A DNA stretch of 64,000 nucleotides from Ferranicluibacter rubi. GTDB lineage: Bacteria > Pseudomonadota > Alphaproteobacteria > Rhizobiales > Rhizobiaceae. Below, piece after piece: positions 27,958-36,577 of this stretch (within the stretch, counting starts at the first letter, position 1; each line of letters opens with the position of its first letter). The translations under genes were made by a program, and so were the position numbers. Location of the stretch: positions 124,001 through 188,000 of the forward strand of contig NZ_JAANCM010000003.1 of assembly GCF_011603255.1 (NCBI RefSeq), read 5' to 3'. Below the pieces are notes generated by a model, which did not search any database, was not told the DNA's origin, and saw only the letters and a program-made list of their open reading frames with translations.

Positions 27958-28266
27958 CTACGCCGCCTTCGCCAAGGGCCTGGCACGATCCACCCGCGCC
28001 CGCTCGTCGGGCGAATTCATGACGTTCCACAGGTCGCTGCGCCGCTGCGTGTTCAGCCAGAAATCCGGGCTGTTGCCGAACACGCGCGCCAGAATGAGCG
28101 CGGTCGCCGCCGTCACGTTGCGCCGGTCGTTGCAGAGTTCGTTCACATGCTTGCGCTGGACGCCCATCGCCTCGGCCAGCACCGCCTGCGTCAGGCCGAG
28201 TGGCTGCATGAACTCTTCCGTCAGGATTTCGCCGACCGTTGCCGGCTTGCGTGTGGTCATCAACAT
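27958..28266 (-). CDS. higA: HigA-family antitoxin (XRE), apparently orphan
   Basis: A 102-residue XRE-type DNA-binding protein of the HigA/VapI family: VGEILTEEFMQPLGLTQAVL followed by the helix-turn-helix LAEAMGVQRKHVNELCNDRR and the conserved RVFGNSPDFWLNTQRRSDLW. HigA neutralises the RelE-like ribonuclease toxin HigB and represses its own promoter. GAGGTG stands before the ATG at 28266; an ATG at 28260 is also possible. No full higB precedes it; only a short remnant is found there. So it may be a solitary antitoxin or regulator. Confidence 0.88.
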   Translation of the reverse strand: MLMTTRKPATVGEILTEEFMQPLGLTQAVLAEAMGVQRKHVNELCNDRRNVTAATALILARVFGNSPDFWLNTQRRSDLWNVMNSPDERARVDRARPLAKAA

Positions 28267-28275
28267 GGCATCACC

Positions 28276-28398
28276 TCACCGATAGCTGTGGTCGTCGAGA
28301 TAAACATCCGACGCTTCGCCGCGACCGCCGTCCAATCGGAAGGCCAGCTGCCATTGAATGTACAACGAATTTTTGCCGTGCCAAGCGCTTCCACCGAA
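28276..28398 (-). pseudogene. possible higB toxin 3' remnant
   Basis: On the minus strand, the 40 codons right before higA end in QWQLAFRLDGGRG and SDVYLDDHSYR, which resembles the HigB C-terminus (W-x-x-x-F ... DG ... DYH) in position and pattern. There is no ATG and an in-frame stop lies at 28399-28401, while HigB is normally about 92 residues. I read it as a toxin gene that lost its first half. The similarity is short and judged by eye. Confidence 0.4.
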
Positions 28399-28411
28399 TT
28401 ATTTCATTAAT

Positions 28412-28424
28412 CGATATAATATCG
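28412..28424. promoter_or_regulatory. palindrome overlapping a TATAAT box, candidate higBA operator
   Basis: CGATAT-A-ATATCG is a perfect inverted repeat containing TATAAT on the plus strand. It sits just upstream of the higB remnant, where HigA would be expected to bind, and 92 bp before the DoxX gene on the other side. Confidence 0.4.
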
Positions 28425-28515
28425 TGACTATTCGTTCAATTGTTTGTCGATGTGTAAACTAGCATCATCGCTCCATCGAATGCAGCCGATCATCGGCCAA
28501 CCTCAAGGAGCAGAC

Positions 28516-28953
28516 ATGACCCTCTCATCGACAGCCACGATACGCGGCAGTGCCTCGCGTCTGATCGGATCCCCGGTTACGCGGACCCTCTCGCTTCTCG
28601 CGCTTTGTGCAGCCTACATTCAAGGGCCGCTGACCAAGATCCTCGACTTCGACGGCGCGCTTGCCGAGATGAACCATTTTGGTCTGCAGCCCGCGACTTT
28701 CTTCGCCATTGCCGTTATCGTCTTTGAACTGACGGCCTCAGCGATGGTCGTCTCAGGCTTCCTGCGCTGGGCCGGCGCACTCTCGCTTGCCGCCTTCACA
28801 CTTCTCGCCACGTTCATCGCCTTACGTTTCTGGGACATGGCGCCGGGCATGGATCGCATGATGGCGACCAATGCCTTCTTCGAACATCTCGGCCTCGCAG
28901 GGGCTTTCGTCCTCGTGGCAGCAGTGGACCTCAACAAGGGAGCCCGCACATGA
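28516..28953 (+). CDS. DoxX-family membrane protein
   Basis: A 145-residue inner-membrane protein with four hydrophobic segments. The DoxX features are the early GPLTKILDFDGALAEM stretch and the second-helix FFAIAVIVFELTASAMVVSG. Members are linked to redox or thiol stress in several bacteria, though biochemical function is unclear. AAGGAG precedes the ATG at 28516. Its end overlaps the MFS gene (ATGA), so the two are one unit. Confidence 0.9.
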   Translation: MTLSSTATIRGSASRLIGSPVTRTLSLLALCAAYIQGPLTKILDFDGALAEMNHFGLQPATFFAIAVIVFELTASAMVVSGFLRWAGALSLAAFTLLATFIALRFWDMAPGMDRMMATNAFFEHLGLAGAFVLVAAVDLNKGART

Positions 28954-30548
28954 CAGCCGCAAAATCGACCGGGGGCAGCTTCGCGCCTCTCGCACAGCCC
29001 GTTTTCGCCGTCCTCTGGATCGCCACGGTTCTCGGCAATACCGGCAGCTTCATGCGCGACGTCGCCAGTTCCTGGCTGATGACGGACATCTCCGCCTCGC
29101 CTGCCGCCGTCGCCATGGTGCAGGCGGCGGGCACTCTGCCCATCTTTCTGCTCGCCATTCCCGCCGGCGTGCTCACCGATATTCTCGACCGGCGCAAGTT
29201 CCTGATCGCGGTCCAGCTCCTGCTAGCATCCGTCAGTATCTCGCTGATGATCCTCTCGCAGATGGGCATGCTTTCCGTCAGCGCGCTGATCGGCCTGACC
29301 TTTCTCGGCGGCATCGGTGCCGCCCTGATGGGGCCGACATGGCAGGCGATCGTGCCCGAGCTGGTCAAGCGCGAAGATGTGAAGAGTGCCGTGGCGCTCA
29401 ACTCGCTCGGCATCAACATTGCCCGCTCTATCGGCCCGGCGGCCGGCGGCCTTCTCCTCGCGGCCTTCGGCGCCGGCATCACTTACGGCGCCGACGTCGC
29501 CAGCTATATCTTCGTCATCGCCGCGCTCGTCTGGTGGCCCCGCGCCAGGAAGGCGGACGATGCGCTGCAGGAGAACTTCTTCGGCGCTTTCCGAGCCGGG
29601 CTTCGCTACACCCGGTCGAGCCGGCCGCTCCATGTCGTGCTGATCCGCGCCGCAGTCTTCTTCGCCTTCGCCAGTGCCGTCTGGGCGTTGCTGCCGCTGG
29701 TCGCGCGCCAGCTTCTCGGCGGGGATGCGAGCTTCTACGGCATCCTGCTCGGCGCCGTCGGCGCCGGTGCCATCGGTGGCGCACTGGTCATGCCGAAGCT
29801 GCGCGAGCGTCTTAGCGCCGACGGCCTCCTCCTGACATCGGCCCTCACCACAGCGGCTGTCATGGGTATCCTGTCGCTCGCCCCGCCGAAGGCGATTGCG
29901 ATCGTCGCCCTGCTCTTCCTCGGCGCCGCCTGGATCACGGCCCTGACCACGCTGAACGGTGCCGCACAGGCTGTGCTTCCCAACTGGGTCCGCGGCCGCG
30001 GCCTTGCCGTCTACCTCACGGTGTTCAACGGCGCGATGACGGCCGGCAGCCTCGGCTGGGGTGCCGTCGGCGAAGCCGTTGGTATCCGCTCGACATTGGT
30101 GATCGGCGCTGCCGGCCTTCTCGTTGCCGGTTTCCTGATGCACCGGGTGAAGCTGCCGGCCGGCGATGCCGACATGGTGCCGTCCAACCATTGGCCGGAA
30201 CCCCTCGTTGCCGAACCCGTCGCCCATGATCGCGGTCCCGTCCTGATCCTCATCGAGTACACGGTCGAGAAGCAGAACCACCGTGCCTTCCTCCACGCCA
30301 TCGACGGACTGTCCCACGAGCGTCGCCGGGATGGTGCCTACGGCTGGGGCGTGACCGAGGACTCGTCCGATCCGGAGAAGATCGTGGAATGGTTCATGGT
30401 CGAATCCTGGGCGGAACATCTGCGGCAGCACAAGCGGGTTTCCAACGCCGACGCCGATCTGCAGGGCAAGGTTCTGGCCTATCACCGTGGCCCGGAAAAG
30501 CCGGTCGTCCGTCACTTCCTGACGATCAACCGTCCGGGCGCTGCGTGA
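28950..30548 (+). CDS. MFS transporter, transmembrane secretion effector type (MFS_3)
   Basis: A 532-residue exporter. About 12 hydrophobic segments occupy residues 15-400, with the loop AIPAGVLTDILDRRKFLIAV typical of the DHA3/EntS branch. A soluble tail of about 110 residues (from RGPVLILIEYTVEK) has the ferredoxin-like pattern of antibiotic-biosynthesis-monooxygenase domains; the tail is part of the MFS_3 family model rather than a new fusion. It probably exports a small toxic or signalling compound. It overlaps the DoxX gene. Confidence 0.9.
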   Translation: MTAAKSTGGSFAPLAQPVFAVLWIATVLGNTGSFMRDVASSWLMTDISASPAAVAMVQAAGTLPIFLLAIPAGVLTDILDRRKFLIAVQLLLASVSISLMILSQMGMLSVSALIGLTFLGGIGAALMGPTWQAIVPELVKREDVKSAVALNSLGINIARSIGPAAGGLLLAAFGAGITYGADVASYIFVIAALVWWPRARKADDALQENFFGAFRAGLRYTRSSRPLHVVLIRAAVFFAFASAVWALLPLVARQLLGGDASFYGILLGAVGAGAIGGALVMPKLRERLSADGLLLTSALTTAAVMGILSLAPPKAIAIVALLFLGAAWITALTTLNGAAQAVLPNWVRGRGLAVYLTVFNGAMTAGSLGWGAVGEAVGIRSTLVIGAAGLLVAGFLMHRVKLPAGDADMVPSNHWPEPLVAEPVAHDRGPVLILIEYTVEKQNHRAFLHAIDGLSHERRRDGAYGWGVTEDSSDPEKIVEWFMVESWAEHLRQHKRVSNADADLQGKVLAYHRGPEKPVVRHFLTINRPGAA

Positions 30549-30556
30549 GGAGACAA

Positions 30557-30578
30557 GGAGGCGGAGCGATCCGCCTCC
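30557..30578 (+). terminator. stem-loop after the MFS gene
   Basis: GGAGGCGGA (30557-30565) pairs perfectly with TCCGCCTCC (30570-30578) across a GCGA loop, directly after the MFS stop. No T-run. Confidence 0.5.
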
Positions 30579-30692
30579 CGATCATTGCGAAAAGCGCAAC
30601 GAACTCGACAGTATTGCAGCAATTGTTTGAACCTACGCTTTCCGACAAAATCGCTTCATCAGACAGGCAGCAGCACCAACCGAGGAACCGAT

Positions 30693-31682
30693 ATGACGGA
30701 CAACGATCTTCCCCTGACACGTAGAACTGCGCTGCTCTCCGGAGCCGTCGCCGTCGCATCCCTCGCACTGCCGGCCTCGCTTTCGCTTGCAGCCGATGCC
30801 GCACACGCCCCACCAACCCAACCCAAAGCACAGGAAACCAAGAGCATGAACACCATCACCACCAAGGACGGCGTCGAGATCTTCTTCAAGGACTGGGGAC
30901 GCAAGGACGCGCAGCCGATCGTTTTTCACCATGGCTGGCCGCTGTCCTCCGACGACTGGGATGCCCAGATGCTGTTCTTCCTCTCCAAAGGCTACCGCGT
31001 CGTCGCCCATGACCGGCGCGGTCACGGCCGCTCGGCGCAGGTCGCCGATGGTCACGACATGGATCATTACGCCGCCGATGCCTTCGCGGTCTTCGAACAT
31101 CTCGACCTCAAGAATGCTGTTCATATCGGTCACTCCACAGGCGGCGGCGAAGTTGCACGCTACGTCGCCAAGCACGGCCAGCCGGCCGGCCGCGTCGCCA
31201 AGGCCGTCCTCGTTTCCGCCGTTCCGCCGCTGATGCTGAAGACCGAAGGCAACCCGGACGGCCTGCCGATGGAGGTGTTCGACGGCTTCCGTTCGGCGCT
31301 TGCCGCCAACCGCGCACAGTTCTTCCGCGATGTCCCGGCCGGCCCGTTCTACGGCTTCAACCGCGATGGCGCGACGGTGCAGGAAGGCGTGATCCAGAAT
31401 TGGTGGCGTCAGGGCATGATGGGTGGCGCAAAGGCCCATTATGACGGCATCAAGGCCTTCTCCGAAACCGACCAGACCGAAGACCTGAAGGCCATCACGG
31501 TCCCGACGCTGGTGCTGCATGGCGAGGACGACCAGATCGTCCCGATCGGCGCCTCGGCCCACAAGTCCGTGAAGCTCCTGAAGAACGGCACGCTCAAGAC
31601 CTATCCCGGCTTCGCGCACGGCATGCTGACCGTCAATGCCGACGTGCTCAACGCCGACCTGCTGGCCTTCGTGCAAGCCTGA
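30693..31682 (+). CDS. exported alpha/beta hydrolase, chloroperoxidase-like
   Basis: A 329-residue alpha/beta hydrolase of the non-heme chloroperoxidase/esterase group. The catalytic triad is S148 (GHSTGGGE), D280 (HGEDDQIVP) and H309 (GFAHGM). The usual cytoplasmic form starts at a point matching M52 here (MNTITTKDG); this copy has a 51-residue leader with a twin-arginine-type motif ([10 protein letters not shown]), a hydrophobic core and ADAAHA, so it is likely secreted to the periplasm. The start ATG 30693 was taken because it gives this complete leader. Substrate unknown. Confidence 0.9.
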   Translation: MTDNDLPLTRRTALLSGAVAVASLALPASLSLAADAAHAPPTQPKAQETKSMNTITTKDGVEIFFKDWGRKDAQPIVFHHGWPLSSDDWDAQMLFFLSKGYRVVAHDRRGHGRSAQVADGHDMDHYAADAFAVFEHLDLKNAVHIGHSTGGGEVARYVAKHGQPAGRVAKAVLVSAVPPLMLKTEGNPDGLPMEVFDGFRSALAANRAQFFRDVPAGPFYGFNRDGATVQEGVIQNWWRQGMMGGAKAHYDGIKAFSETDQTEDLKAITVPTLVLHGEDDQIVPIGASAHKSVKLLKNGTLKTYPGFAHGMLTVNADVLNADLLAFVQA

Positions 31683-31789
31683 CCATGCCAAGGCGACGGG
31701 TGCACGCCTTGCATCCGTTGCTGCCTTCCCTCTTCGCCCGGCGGGGACGATCATCCTCCTCCGGGGCGCCCGAACGAAACGGTAACGAT

Positions 31790-32482
31790 ATGACCCGCAA
31801 CGCCACAGCTCTTCAGCTCACCCCCGAGCTGGTCGCAAAAACGCTGCGGGTCGTCGAGGATCAGGGGCCTGAACCGAACCGCACGCCGATCTCGCCGGCT
31901 GAGCTGGACGACCTCGTCCACCGCATCGAGGCGGAAGCGGACGGTGACATCTGGGTGTTTGCCTACGGCTCCCTGATGTGGAACCCGGGCTTTGCGGCCT
32001 CGGCGAGCGAGCCCGCCATCGCCTATGGATGGCACCGCGCGTTTTCCCTGCGGATCGAACGCCTGCGGGCGACCTCGGCAGCACCGGGGCTGATGCTCGC
32101 GCTGAGGCCGGGCGGAAGCTGTGCCGGCCGCATCCTGAAGCTGCCGGCCGAAACGCGGCGGCAAGAGCTGCGCACGCTTCTCGCCCGCGAGATCCGCTAT
32201 GCCGAAGTGACCGGCATGGTGCGCTGGATACCGGTCAGGACGCCGGCGGGCACCCGCAAGGTTCTCACATTCTGGGCCAGCACCAGGCATTGTCCCCTGA
32301 CCGAAAGCATTCCCCTTGAAGAAGCCGCCGTGCTGATCGCCCAGGCCTGCGGCCCCGCCGGATCCTGCGCCGAGTACCTTCACCGGACGGTCTCGGATCT
32401 TTGCGAACGCAACATTCTCGACCGCAACCTCTGGCGCCTGCAGGAGATGGTTGCCGCAAGGCTGAACGCTCTTCCTGCGTGA
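31790..32482 (+). CDS. gamma-glutamylcyclotransferase, ChaC-like
   Basis: A 230-residue protein with the ChaC/GGCT opening WVFAYGSLMWNPGF at residues 50-63. ChaC enzymes cleave glutathione to 5-oxoproline and Cys-Gly in the cytoplasm. The following pattern (RAFSLRIERLRATSAAPGLM, then GRILKLP) matches the beta-barrel core, though the region around the expected catalytic glutamate is not clear to me. The ATG at 31790 is preceded by a weak AACGGTAACG. It sits 107 bp after the hydrolase gene and might be co-expressed with it. Confidence 0.85.
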   Translation: MTRNATALQLTPELVAKTLRVVEDQGPEPNRTPISPAELDDLVHRIEAEADGDIWVFAYGSLMWNPGFAASASEPAIAYGWHRAFSLRIERLRATSAAPGLMLALRPGGSCAGRILKLPAETRRQELRTLLAREIRYAEVTGMVRWIPVRTPAGTRKVLTFWASTRHCPLTESIPLEEAAVLIAQACGPAGSCAEYLHRTVSDLCERNILDRNLWRLQEMVAARLNALPA

Positions 32483-32764
32483 CGCGGAGGCCTGCGAAGG
32501 ACGTGCCCTTCACGTCTGCGCGAGAACAGGCGAAATTCTCTGTCGAAACGGTGCAGATCTCGGCCATCTTCTTGCGCGAACGCCCGAATATTTTTACAAA
32601 TCCGTCGCTTACGATGCGAGCCAAACATGGCCGCATCGAGGGTCGAGGGCCCTGCCCTCTCTTCCCTGCGCCACCCATCGCGGCGCCGGACGAAGGAATG
32701 GCCCGACGCAGCATCACCAGCGGGTTGGGAGGCCCGCGTCCCCCCGCGTCCCAAGGAGACGGAC

Positions 32765-33880
32765 ATGACATTGAAGACCATTACGGCGGCGCTGGCGGCA
32801 ACGCTCGCCTTTTCGCCACTCGCCGCGACGCTTGCCCATGCCGACATCACCATCGGTCTCGTCGCACCGCTGACCGGCCCGGTCGCGGCCATCGGCGCGC
32901 AGATCAAGAACGGCGCCGAAACGGCCGTCGAGGAGCTGAACAAGAAGGGCGGCGTCAACGGCGAGAAGCTCGTTCTGAAGATCGCCGACGATGCCGGCGA
33001 GCCGAAACAGGGCGTCTCCGCTGCCAACCAGCTGATCGCCGAAGACATTCGCTTCGTCGTCGGCCCGGTCACGTCGGGCGTATCGATCCCGGCCTCCGTC
33101 GCCTTCGCCGAGAACGGCACGCTGATGGTCACCCCCACCGCGACATCGCCGGAACTGACTGCGCGCGGCCTGACCACCGTCTTTCGCACCTGCGGTCGCG
33201 ATGACCAGCAGGCGGACGTTGCCGCAAAGTATGTCGTCGAGAAGTTCAAGGACAAGAAGATCGCGATCCTCAACGACAAGGGTCAGTACGGCAAGGGCCT
33301 TGCCGATGCCTTCAAGACCTCGCTGAACGCCGCCGGCATTACGGAAATCTTCAACGACGCGCTAACGGCCGGCGACAAGGATTTCAGCGCCCTCGTGACG
33401 CGCATGAAGTCGGAAGGCGTCGAGGTTCTCTACTTCGGCGGTTACCACCCGGAAGCGGGCCTCCTGGTGCGCCAGATGAAGGATGCCGGCATGACCGTGC
33501 AGCTGGTCGCCGGCGATGGCCTTTCGAACAGCGAGTTCATCGCCACCGGCGGCGATGACGCCAACGGCACCATCTATACCAATGCCGCCGACGCGCTGAA
33601 GAGCGCCGACAGCAAGGCCGCAGCCGCCGCGCTGACCGCCAAGAACATCCCGGTCGAAGCCTTCACGCTGAACGCCTATGCCGCCGTCGAAGTCATCGCC
33701 GCTGGCATCACCAAAGCGGGCAGCAAGGACGATGCCGAAGTTGTCGCCCAGGCTCTGAAGGACGGCGCGCCCATCAAGACCGCCATCGGCGATCTGACCT
33801 ACGGCCAAACCGGAGACCTGACCTCGCAGAGCTTCTCCGTCTACAAGTGGGAAGGCGGCAAGACCGTCGCGGCCGAATAA
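32765..33880 (+). CDS. branched-chain amino-acid-type ABC substrate-binding protein (LivK-like)
   Basis: A 371-residue periplasmic protein of the Leu/Ile/Val-binding family. A Sec signal ([20 protein letters not shown], cleavage after AHA) is followed by [18 protein letters not shown] and [15 protein letters not shown], both highly conserved. AAGGAGACGGAC precedes the ATG at 32765. No permease or ATPase genes adjoin, so it must feed an importer encoded elsewhere. It is the sole gene of its unit, closed by a good terminator. Confidence 0.95.
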   Translation: MTLKTITAALAATLAFSPLAATLAHADITIGLVAPLTGPVAAIGAQIKNGAETAVEELNKKGGVNGEKLVLKIADDAGEPKQGVSAANQLIAEDIRFVVGPVTSGVSIPASVAFAENGTLMVTPTATSPELTARGLTTVFRTCGRDDQQADVAAKYVVEKFKDKKIAILNDKGQYGKGLADAFKTSLNAAGITEIFNDALTAGDKDFSALVTRMKSEGVEVLYFGGYHPEAGLLVRQMKDAGMTVQLVAGDGLSNSEFIATGGDDANGTIYTNAADALKSADSKAAAAALTAKNIPVEAFTLNAYAAVEVIAAGITKAGSKDDAEVVAQALKDGAPIKTAIGDLTYGQTGDLTSQSFSVYKWEGGKTVAAE

Positions 33881-33903
33881 TCCGGCCAATCCTAAAACGG
33901 CAG

Positions 33904-33927
33904 CGGGCGCCTTCATGGCGCCCGTTT
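33904..33927 (+). terminator. rho-independent terminator after the LivK-like gene
   Basis: CGGGCGCC (33904-33911), loop TTCAT, GGCGCCCG (33917-33924), then TTT. An 8-bp GC-only stem 24 bp after the stop codon. Confidence 0.75.
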
Positions 33928-34009
33928 GCGTGATGTCATGCTCGAATCGATTTCGGTAGAAGAGATAATGCCGTAAGGAACGGGCAAATCGGCATTTGGA
34001 GGCCATGAA

Positions 34010-34255
34010 GTGAGCAATGACTGGAACAAGGGTGTCTCGCTCGCGCTGGAAGGACCCGGCACGTTCACCACCATTACCAACAATCAGCAGGCATCCTGGG
34101 CGCTGATCGAAGACTGGCCTCTCGAGGACGGCGAGGCGCTGGACGCGGCGCTCCTGACGCTGGAGGCTGCGATGAAAGGCAAGAAATCGGCAGAAGCCGC
34201 CCGGCTGTCCTTCATCGCCGCCGCCCATGAGGCCGGCATCGAGATCAAGGAATAA
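34010..34255 (+). CDS. DUF982 protein
   Basis: An 81-residue protein of the DUF982 family, which is almost confined to rhizobia and relatives. Typical segments are VSLALEGPGTFTTITNNQQA, the central ASWALIEDWP and the helical end SAEAARLSFIAAAHEAGIEI. It is cytoplasmic with no known function. GGAGG stands a few bases before the start codon. It stands alone, convergent with the anti-sigma gene. Confidence 0.88.
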   Translation: MSNDWNKGVSLALEGPGTFTTITNNQQASWALIEDWPLEDGEALDAALLTLEAAMKGKKSAEAARLSFIAAAHEAGIEIKE

Positions 34256-34264
34256 AACGACGCC

Positions 34265-34969
34265 TTACCGCGTGATCTTGGCAAAGCCCTTCGCGAGGAT
34301 CAGGCCCGTCGGTCGGCCGGTCGGGGAGCCACCCGCCTGTTCCAGGGTCAGCTCGTAGAGCTGGCTGTCGTGCGGCTTGGGAAGGGCAGGTCCATCCAGT
34401 CGCACCGAGCGGGCGTCGTCGATCAGACCGAGCGAGACCGGGCCGCGTTCGGGCGACGGCAGGGTCCAGACCTCGATCGTCTTGCCCTCGGGAACCGTAA
34501 AGTCCGCCAGCAGCCGGACGGCTGCCTTTTCGTTGCCGAAATCCTCCACGATTGCCTGGATGTCGCCGGCCTCGTTGACGAGTACTGCCACGACGAGCGG
34601 CTCGACGGTGCGCATGAGATTGAATGAGAGCGCAACGGCGAGGATGACGGCAGCGACCATGGCCGCAAGCGCCGTCGCCCGCCAGCTGCCCGGCCGGTTG
34701 TCGTTTGCCGTCAGTCTTGATACGTCGGCAGGCGCAGCACCCTGCACAGGCAGCGCGGCATCGATGCGGCTCCAGAGATCGTCATCGATAACGGTTGGCT
34801 CCGCCGTGTCGTCCAGCGGCAGAAAACGCTCCCGGCTGGCGGCGATCGCGGCCTTGAGGTCGGGATCGCGCTCCATATCGGCCTCGACCTGCCGCGCCTC
34901 CATCGCATCCAGCAAGCCCAGCACATATTCGTCGGCGATGCCGCCGATATCGGTCCGGTCTTCGCTCAT
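34265..34969 (-). CDS. anti-sigma factor (RskA-like)
   Basis: A 234-residue inner-membrane anti-sigma factor. The N-terminal cytosolic part (1-95) contains the sigma-binding helices (IADEYVLGLLDAMEARQVEA), one membrane segment lies at about 98-117, and the periplasmic part is an RskA-type domain (EVWTLPSPERGPVSLG ... PTGLILAKG). The ATG at 34969 overlaps the sigma factor stop. It should hold the sigma factor at the membrane until an envelope signal triggers its release. Confidence 0.92.
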   Translation of the reverse strand: MSEDRTDIGGIADEYVLGLLDAMEARQVEADMERDPDLKAAIAASRERFLPLDDTAEPTVIDDDLWSRIDAALPVQGAAPADVSRLTANDNRPGSWRATALAAMVAAVILAVALSFNLMRTVEPLVVAVLVNEAGDIQAIVEDFGNEKAAVRLLADFTVPEGKTIEVWTLPSPERGPVSLGLIDDARSVRLDGPALPKPHDSQLYELTLEQAGGSPTGRPTGLILAKGFAKITR

Positions 34970-35517
34970 GTCATGCACTCCCGCAATGCGGAGAGACCGC
35001 GCCGGATCCAGGACTTCGTCGTGCCGAGTGGGATACTCAGCCGGCCGGCGATCTCGCCATGGGAATATCCGCCGATATAGGCCATGAGAATGCCGCGCCT
35101 TTTGGTGTCGTCGAGAGCGCCCAGGCAATCGTGAAGCCGGGAGGTTCGATCGAGCCGATGCCAGGCCGCCATGACGTGATCCACCTGATCACGCTCGCGC
35201 AGGACATCGACATCTTCGACCGTATATTCCCGCTTGCCGTCACGCAGCAGGTTGAGGGCGCGGTTTCGCACGATGGCGTAGATCCAGCCACGGGCCGAGC
35301 CGCGATCCGGCTGATACTGATGGGCCTGCGTCCAGATGCGGATGAAGCTTTCCTGAACCACCTCTTCCGCCAGATCACGCCGCCGCACGATACGCTCGGC
35401 AATCGTCACCAGACGGCCGGCCTCCCGATCGAAGATGCCGCGCAATGCTGTGCGATCACCCTTCGCGCAGGCGGCAAGTGCCGTCGTCAGATCGTCCGGC
35501 GCTGCGCCCATCGACAT
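34966..35517 (-). CDS. ECF sigma factor (SigK-like)
   Basis: A 183-residue sigma factor with region 2 (RIVRRRDLAEEVVQESFIRI and RGWIYAIVRNRALNLLRDGK) and region 4 (YIGGYSHGEIAGRLSIPLGT, TKSWIRRGLSALRECM). Its stop overlaps the anti-sigma start (ATGA), the normal arrangement. It is divergent from the DUF4394 gene, which is a likely target. The trigger is unknown. Confidence 0.94.
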   Translation of the reverse strand: MSMGAAPDDLTTALAACAKGDRTALRGIFDREAGRLVTIAERIVRRRDLAEEVVQESFIRIWTQAHQYQPDRGSARGWIYAIVRNRALNLLRDGKREYTVEDVDVLRERDQVDHVMAAWHRLDRTSRLHDCLGALDDTKRRGILMAYIGGYSHGEIAGRLSIPLGTTKSWIRRGLSALRECMT

Positions 35518-35717
35518 TTAAGACCTTTCATATCGCACCGCTCCGTCGGCGCGACCTTACATACTCTACCCGCCGGTCGGCAGAAATGGATGCGGGCTAA
35601 AAATATTTTTCAACCTGCTGCATCCAAACGGGTCAGCTCCCGTGTCTTCAAGACAGAAAGCATCGCCGTCCACGCGCAGATGCCTTCCGAAAATGGATCA
35701 ACACACGGGAGATTTCC

Positions 35718-36506
35718 ATGAAGACCGTTCGTTTCGCCTTGATCACCTCCACCGTTCTCGTTGCCAGCGCCGGCAGCCTTCTCGCCGCGCCGGTCCTCGG
35801 CCTCACCGGCGACAAGACCCTCGTCATGTTCGACACGGAGAAACCCGCCGTCACGAAGAGCATGGATGTCACCGGCGTCGATAAGCTCGTCGGCATCGAC
35901 TTTCGCCCCGGAAACAAGACCGTCATCGGCGTCACGCCGGAAAACGAGATCGTCTCGATCAACCTCGAGACGGGTGCCGCGACGTCTGTCGCCAAGATGG
36001 ACAAGATGCTGACGGTGACGGCCGCCCCTGTCGTGGTCGATTTCAACCCGATGGCCGATCGGCTACGCTTCATGACCGGCACGACCAACCACCGCGTCCA
36101 CCCGGATACCGGCGCCGTCACGGTCGATGGCACGCTCGCCTTCGAAGATGGCGACATGCACAAGGGTGAGACGCCGGACATCGTCGCTGCAGCCTATACC
36201 AATTCGATCGGCAAGCCGGAGAAGACGGCGATGTACAATATCGATGCAACGATCGGCGGCCTGATCCAGCAGACGAAGCCAAATGACGGCACCTTGAAAG
36301 CCATCGGCAAGCTCGGCCTGAAGGACAAGCCGGCAACCTATGCCTTCGATATCCAGGGCATGAAGAACGGTGGCAACGCCGCCTATCTCGCCGCCGGCAA
36401 GACGCTCTACACGGTGAACCTGGAGACCGGTGCTGCCACCGAAGTCGGTGCGATCACAGGCCTCGACAACGACCTGCGCGATATCGCGATCCTGCCGGCG
36501 ATGTAA
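35718..36506 (+). CDS. DUF4394 exported protein
   Basis: A 262-residue secreted protein with a Sec signal (MKTVRFALITSTVLVASAGS, cleavage near LLA) and DUF4394 beta-propeller-like repeats: VGIDFRPGNKTVIGVTPEN and DFNPMADRLRFMTGTTNHR are the typical patterns. Function is unknown. It lies divergent from the ECF sigma gene with 200 bp between, which makes it a candidate regulon member. A strong hairpin closes the unit. Confidence 0.88.
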   Translation: MKTVRFALITSTVLVASAGSLLAAPVLGLTGDKTLVMFDTEKPAVTKSMDVTGVDKLVGIDFRPGNKTVIGVTPENEIVSINLETGAATSVAKMDKMLTVTAAPVVVDFNPMADRLRFMTGTTNHRVHPDTGAVTVDGTLAFEDGDMHKGETPDIVAAAYTNSIGKPEKTAMYNIDATIGGLIQQTKPNDGTLKAIGKLGLKDKPATYAFDIQGMKNGGNAAYLAAGKTLYTVNLETGAATEVGAITGLDNDLRDIAILPAM

Positions 36507-36519
36507 CCGTCGCCAGAAC

Positions 36520-36549
36520 TGTGCGGCCGTGCTGATGCGCGGCCGCACA
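36520..36549. terminator. stem-loop between the convergent DUF4394 and LacI genes
   Basis: TGTGCGGCCG (36520-36529) pairs with CGGCCGCACA (36540-36549) over a 10-nt loop. It can serve either direction between two convergent genes, though no T-run is obvious. Confidence 0.55.
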
Positions 36550-36577
36550 TCTGTGCCCTCGTCCGCATCTTCGTCGT

